A DNA stretch of 9,069 nucleotides, from the NCBI GenBank assembly GCA_003650785.1, contig QMRW01000048.1, positions 1 through 9,069 on the forward strand. The letters are read 5' to 3'. The notes under the pieces were generated by a model. It did no database searches. It worked only from the letters and a program-made list of their open reading frames with translations, and was not told the DNA's origin. The position numbers and the translations under genes were made by a program. This document shows positions 5,644-9,069 of this stretch, piece after piece (position 1 is the stretch's first letter; each line of letters opens with the position of its first letter). The stretch comes from Thermoprotei archaeon. Its GTDB lineage: Archaea; Thermoproteota; Thermoprotei; Thermofilales; B20-G17.

Positions 5644-6867
5644 ATGGAAGACTTTATCAAAGTAGAGAGGATTAACTGGAAACCTATGAAAGATAGGGAA
5701 TTTGAAATAGTCGAGAGAAAGGGAAGAGGACATCCAGACTATATAGCGGATTCCATAGCTGAAATAACCAGCAGGTATCTATGTCGCACTTATAAAGAGA
5801 GATTTGGTAGAGTACTGCACCACAATGTGGATAAGGTACTAGTTGTAGGAGGACAAGCATGGAGGACCTTCGGTAAAGGGGAAGTTCTCCAACCTATATA
5901 CATTATGATAGCAGGAAGAGTCACTACAGAGGTAGAGTTAAAAGGTACTAGACATCGCATTCCAGTAGGTCCTCTGATAATTAGAGCAGCACAGGATTGG
6001 CTTAGAGAGAACTTTAGAGAATACCTAGATGTGGAGAGACATGTTATAATAGACTATAGGATAGGGAGTGGAGCAGTAGATCTCACACGACTAGTAGAGA
6101 AAGAAATTCCACTAGCAAACGATACTTCGGTTGGCCTCTCCTTCGCACCACTAACAGAGACTGAAGAACTAGTCCTCAGAATTGAAAACTACCTGAACTC
6201 ACCAGAGTTAAAAAAGGAACTTCCTCAAGTAGGAGAAGATGTAAAGGTTATGGGGCTTAGAGAAGGAGATTTGATAAATGTAACTATAGCAGTAGCAATG
6301 ATGTGTCAACATATAAAGAATCTAGAGGAGTATAGAGCAGTAAAGGAAGAGATAAAGGAGAGAGTCTTAAAAATTGCCTCTGAGATTACTGATAGAGAAG
6401 TCAAAGTTCACGTAAATACTGCTGATGACTACTCCAAGGGATCTGATGGTGTCTACTTAGTCGTAACAGGTACCTCAGCAGAACATGGAGATGATGGAGC
6501 TACAGGTAGGGGTAATAGAGTACATGGTTTAATTACACCATTGAGGCCTATGTCACTAGAGGCTACTGCTGGTAAGAATCCTACAAGCCATGTTGGTAAA
6601 GTGTATAACGTCCTAGCCGATAGAATAGCCAGTAGGATTTACAGGGAGGTAGATAGTGTAGAAGAAGTATATGTTTATATGCTCAGTCAGATAGGAAAGC
6701 GCATAGATAGACCACAGATCTTAGGTATCTCGATAATTCCTGAAAGTGCTGAGAAGTTCAACAACATCAGGTATGAAGCCACAAATATTGCTATTGAAGA
6801 ATTAAGTGTAGAGAATATACTAAAGATTTCAGATGAGATAATACAAGGTAAGGTAAGATTATTCTAA
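5644..6867 (+). CDS. mat: Archaeal-type S-adenosylmethionine synthetase (methionine adenosyltransferase)
   Basis: Makes S-adenosylmethionine from methionine and ATP in the cytoplasm. The 407-residue product has the archaeal-type signature rather than the bacterial MetK one: EIVERKGRGHPDYIAD at about 21-36, HHNVDKVLVVGGQAW, PIYIMIAGR, and the long conserved block starting GTSAEHGDDGATGRGNR at about 276 and continuing through PMSLEATAGKNP. The ATG at 5644 is chosen because it puts 24 residues before the conserved ERKG, the same as I recall for the Sulfolobus enzyme; an in-frame TTG at 5635 would add three residues. The gene ends TAA, overlapping the end of the convergent DUF460 gene by nine bases. 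The product could draw methionine derived from the PLP enzyme encoded upstream, but the genes are not in one operon. Confidence 0.96.
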   Translation: MEDFIKVERINWKPMKDREFEIVERKGRGHPDYIADSIAEITSRYLCRTYKERFGRVLHHNVDKVLVVGGQAWRTFGKGEVLQPIYIMIAGRVTTEVELKGTRHRIPVGPLIIRAAQDWLRENFREYLDVERHVIIDYRIGSGAVDLTRLVEKEIPLANDTSVGLSFAPLTETEELVLRIENYLNSPELKKELPQVGEDVKVMGLREGDLINVTIAVAMMCQHIKNLEEYRAVKEEIKERVLKIASEITDREVKVHVNTADDYSKGSDGVYLVVTGTSAEHGDDGATGRGNRVHGLITPLRPMSLEATAGKNPTSHVGKVYNVLADRIASRIYREVDSVEEVYVYMLSQIGKRIDRPQILGISIIPESAEKFNNIRYEATNIAIEELSVENILKISDEIIQGKVRLF

Positions 6868-8838
6868 TTGACCCAATCGAGCTTTACGGTATTCCTCAAG
6901 TATTCTCCACAACTCCCTACTATTTTCAACTTCCCTCCTCAACTCCTCTCTCATATTATCAAGTATCTTCCTTACACTTGAGCTAATGACTAGGCCATCT
7001 TCTAGTACTACATACTTCAAGTTTGTAGAACTAAGTTCTAACACTGGTATACCCTTACTCAATAACTGTTGCTTCAGATGTGGGGCCATACTATCTTTGA
7101 CTATAACCCCTCTTACACCTATCGAGTACATTAGGTTTACATCTTCAATCTTGATATTTTCAGGGTTTTTAATGAAAACTATATCATTGTATAGTTCTAG
7201 AGTAGTCTTAGCCATCAGAGATTCAAAGGGTACTATACGTTCCGCTCTACCGTCAAGTACATCCTTAAGTACACTCTTCCACCTATCTATAGTCCTATCC
7301 TTATGGACCAGCATACTCTCCAGAGTCTTCCTCTCTTCTTCAAGTCTATTTATCCTTGAGATCAGTTTAACTATAGTCTCCTCCCTGAGTATTCTTTCGA
7401 ACTTCTCACTCCTCATTTCATAGACTTTCCTCCTTAGCTCTTCTATAAGCTCCTCTCTCTTCTTAAGTTCCCTTTCAAGCTTACTTATGGTAGTCTTAAG
7501 TCTATTAATTTCATCTACTAGATGTTTCTTCTCTACCTGACTCTCCTGCTGAGGTTTGTAGGGAACTACCTTGGGTACTACTCTAGACTTAAGTGCTAGA
7601 TCTATAGCTTCTTTTACACATCTCCCTCTTACTATCAAGGCCTTTACTTCATCCAGCTTCACATCCTTCAATTTCATCCTATTAATCTCATTTTCCGCTC
7701 TCTTGAAGAGCTCATTATAGCGTTCGTAGGCTTTGAGTACTGCAGCTAGAGCATCTCTTTCATGATTGTTAGTTATCTTAACTGAAGTTTTCTCCACTAC
7801 TCTTAGAACCTCTCTCCTCTTCTCATCTATTGTCAATGTCCTCTTAGGATAGAATAGTGTGGCCGCTAGTGAGGTTGCAAGTTTTTTGACGTACTCTGGT
7901 GGTGGATTTACATCTGTAGCAATCAGTATAGGTTTACCGTGCTTCAATAGTAGTTCCAGTAGACTATTCCTACTAAGGCCTCTCCTACTGAAGACGGATA
8001 TTATACTGCCTGAAAGATCCATTATCGCTACTCCAGTAACCATTCCTGGATCTACTCCTACCATCAGATATCTCTTCTGAACCTCTACTTTATGTCTACG
8101 AGGCTTTTTCAAAGGCTCAAACTGGATTTCCTCTCTAATTACAGGTTTAATTACGATCTTCAGATCATGAGTCTTACTACTCTTAACTATACCCTGTAAC
8201 CCTCTTCTGGAGGTATAAGCTATAAATAGACTTCTGACAAGCCCTCCCTCCCCCTTCCGTACGAAGAGATCATAGTCTATACCAGCTTCTTCTAGAGAGT
8301 GTTTTATCTCATTAGTAGCCCTCAGAACCATGGTATTAAGATTCCTCTCGTAGCGTCTAGCACTCATCCCCCCAGAGCCTATACTTCTCCCCCTAGTAAC
8401 TAGTATTAGAGTCTCCTCTCCTGTAACCAACACTCTGCTACCAATACCAACCATCGCTAGTCGAGCTATTACTTCTGCACTCTTAAGAGGATCTAACTTA
8501 CCACCAGTTAATGGAATCAGTCCATGCTTTTTAGCTAGATGCTCTAAGCTTTCATAACCCTCATGAGTCCTCGTTACCTGTACTATCTCGGAGTACCTAC
8601 TCATCTTCAGGAGGATCTTTTTAAGTGTAGCAGTATTAGTCGAGATCTCGAAGATATTATCTAGAGCTATGGCATCTGGTCTAGACTTACTGATTAGCTT
8701 TAGTAGTCTCCTGAGCCCTACACTAGTATATCTCGATACTACATTATTCCCACATAATAGTACTACTGAAAATCTAGGCTCGCCTTTTTCAGGACTTTCA
8801 CCTGGAAGTATATCTATGCCCATTATAGTTTTGAACAT
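6859..8838 (-). CDS. DUF460 / COG2433 protein: RNase H-fold (RuvC/YqgF-like) nuclease-like with coiled coil
   Basis: A 659-residue protein. A RuvC/YqgF-like RNase H module spans about 255-375: Asp263 in MVGVDPGMVTGVA, Asp309 in IATDVN, and Asp362 in NNHERDALAA are the likely metal-binding set. Residues 1-150 seem to repeat the layout, with Asp9 (MGIDI), Asp60 (AIALDN) and Asp116 (KLDPLKSAE) at similar spacings. Residues 436-530 form a charged coiled coil (EINRLKTTISKLEREL and onward). Residues 535-620 look like a compact alpha/beta domain, and the last 35 residues are helical. The family is widespread in archaea, its biochemical role is not established to my knowledge, and nuclease activity is inferred from fold. 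The ATG directly follows the TAG of the Rio2-like gene (no gap), implying cotranscription and perhaps translational coupling; GGTG in the end of that gene lies eight bases before the ATG. Confidence 0.87.
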   Translation of the reverse strand: MFKTIMGIDILPGESPEKGEPRFSVVLLCGNNVVSRYTSVGLRRLLKLISKSRPDAIALDNIFEISTNTATLKKILLKMSRYSEIVQVTRTHEGYESLEHLAKKHGLIPLTGGKLDPLKSAEVIARLAMVGIGSRVLVTGEETLILVTRGRSIGSGGMSARRYERNLNTMVLRATNEIKHSLEEAGIDYDLFVRKGEGGLVRSLFIAYTSRRGLQGIVKSSKTHDLKIVIKPVIREEIQFEPLKKPRRHKVEVQKRYLMVGVDPGMVTGVAIMDLSGSIISVFSRRGLSRNSLLELLLKHGKPILIATDVNPPPEYVKKLATSLAATLFYPKRTLTIDEKRREVLRVVEKTSVKITNNHERDALAAVLKAYERYNELFKRAENEINRMKLKDVKLDEVKALIVRGRCVKEAIDLALKSRVVPKVVPYKPQQESQVEKKHLVDEINRLKTTISKLERELKKREELIEELRRKVYEMRSEKFERILREETIVKLISRINRLEEERKTLESMLVHKDRTIDRWKSVLKDVLDGRAERIVPFESLMAKTTLELYNDIVFIKNPENIKIEDVNLMYSIGVRGVIVKDSMAPHLKQQLLSKGIPVLELSSTNLKYVVLEDGLVISSSVRKILDNMREELRREVENSRELWRILEEYRKARLGQLE

Positions 8839-9069
8839 CTATGTTACACCTAGTTCACTAAATATACTTTCTACATTCAAGTCTACCTTATATTTTCTTC
8901 TGAAGAACTTGGATAATATAAGTATATCCCTCTTTAAAAGAAGAGGAGCAGAGGGATGTATACTAGGTACCCACTGAGGCCAATCTATTATCAACACTCT
9001 ATCTCCCTCCTGAATCACTACATTATACTCACTTAGATCACCATGGACTATACCAGCATCCTTGAAAGC
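8839..9069 (-). CDS. rio2: Rio2-family atypical Ser/Thr protein kinase, C-terminal part
   Basis: The last 76 codons of a gene running off the right edge, found by translating the reverse strand. It shows the catalytic loop IVHGDLSEYN, with catalytic Asp11 (of the visible part) and metal-binding Asn16, followed by the metal-binding Asp of IIDWPQW. Rio2 proteins typically have IDFPQMV then HPNA and a RD...FF pattern, and here IDWPQWV, HPSA, RDILILSKFF follow in the same order, so Rio2 fits better than Rio1 (which has IDVGQAV). Rio kinases act in late maturation of the small ribosomal subunit. The N-terminal winged helix expected of Rio2 lies outside the window. Stop codon TAG; the DUF460 gene begins at the next base. 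Confidence 0.9.
   Translation of the reverse strand, partial: AFKDAGIVHGDLSEYNVVIQEGDRVLIIDWPQWVPSIHPSAPLLLKRDILILSKFFRRKYKVDLNVESIFSELGVT

Noticed and set aside
6986..7423. Plus-strand open frames inside the DUF460 gene (also at 7859-8080 and 8669-8977)
   Set aside because: They are antisense to a well-supported coding sequence; their Ser/Leu-rich translations are what reverse reading of Arg/Lys/Glu-rich codons gives.

Overview
The window looks like a piece of chromosome from a thermophilic archaeon, most likely a crenarchaeon (Thermoproteota). The reasons are an archaeal-type S-adenosylmethionine synthetase, an Sm-like archaeal protein, a Rio2-type kinase, a DUF460/COG2433 nuclease-like protein, and arginine codons that are almost all AGA/AGG. 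TATA-like boxes sit about 26 bases before start codons in genes that look leaderless, while other genes have GGAGG/GGTGG ribosome binding sites. No mobile element, CRISPR array, tRNA or rRNA is visible, and base composition looks even by eye.

Layout. The left edge (1-406, minus) holds the N-terminal part of a Thg1-like 3'-5' polymerase, which was found by translating the reverse strand. A 251-base gene-free stretch (407-657) with two stem-loops separates it from a divergent, apparently leaderless HAD phosphatase (658-1437, plus). A small ribbon-helix-helix protein follows (1568-1741, plus), preceded by an 11-bp tandem repeat that could be its operator. It converges on an Eis-like GNAT acetyltransferase (1818-2954, minus) across an AT-rich palindrome and T tracts. 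The acetyltransferase diverges from a likely two-gene operon: a PLP-dependent cystathionine gamma-synthase-type enzyme (3047-4198) and a protein related to DNA glycosylases with an endonuclease III-like Cys4 Fe-S motif (4219-5184). An Sm-like protein (5304-5564) and SAM synthetase (5644-6867) follow, each with its own TATA-like box. SAM synthetase overlaps tail to tail by 9 bases with the DUF460 protein (6859-8838, minus), whose start codon directly abuts the stop of a Rio2-like kinase that runs off the right edge.

How the genes relate. Two enzymes concern sulfur amino acids (cystathionine gamma-synthase type and SAM synthetase). Several others touch RNA or DNA (Thg1-like, Sm-like, Rio2, DUF460, the glycosylase-like protein). 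Most are housekeeping genes. The least understood items are the glycosylase-like Fe-S protein, the DUF460 protein with what look like two RNase H-like modules, the orphan ribbon-helix-helix gene with its repeats, and the structured intergenic region at 407-657. I do not see a clear new defence or mobile system.
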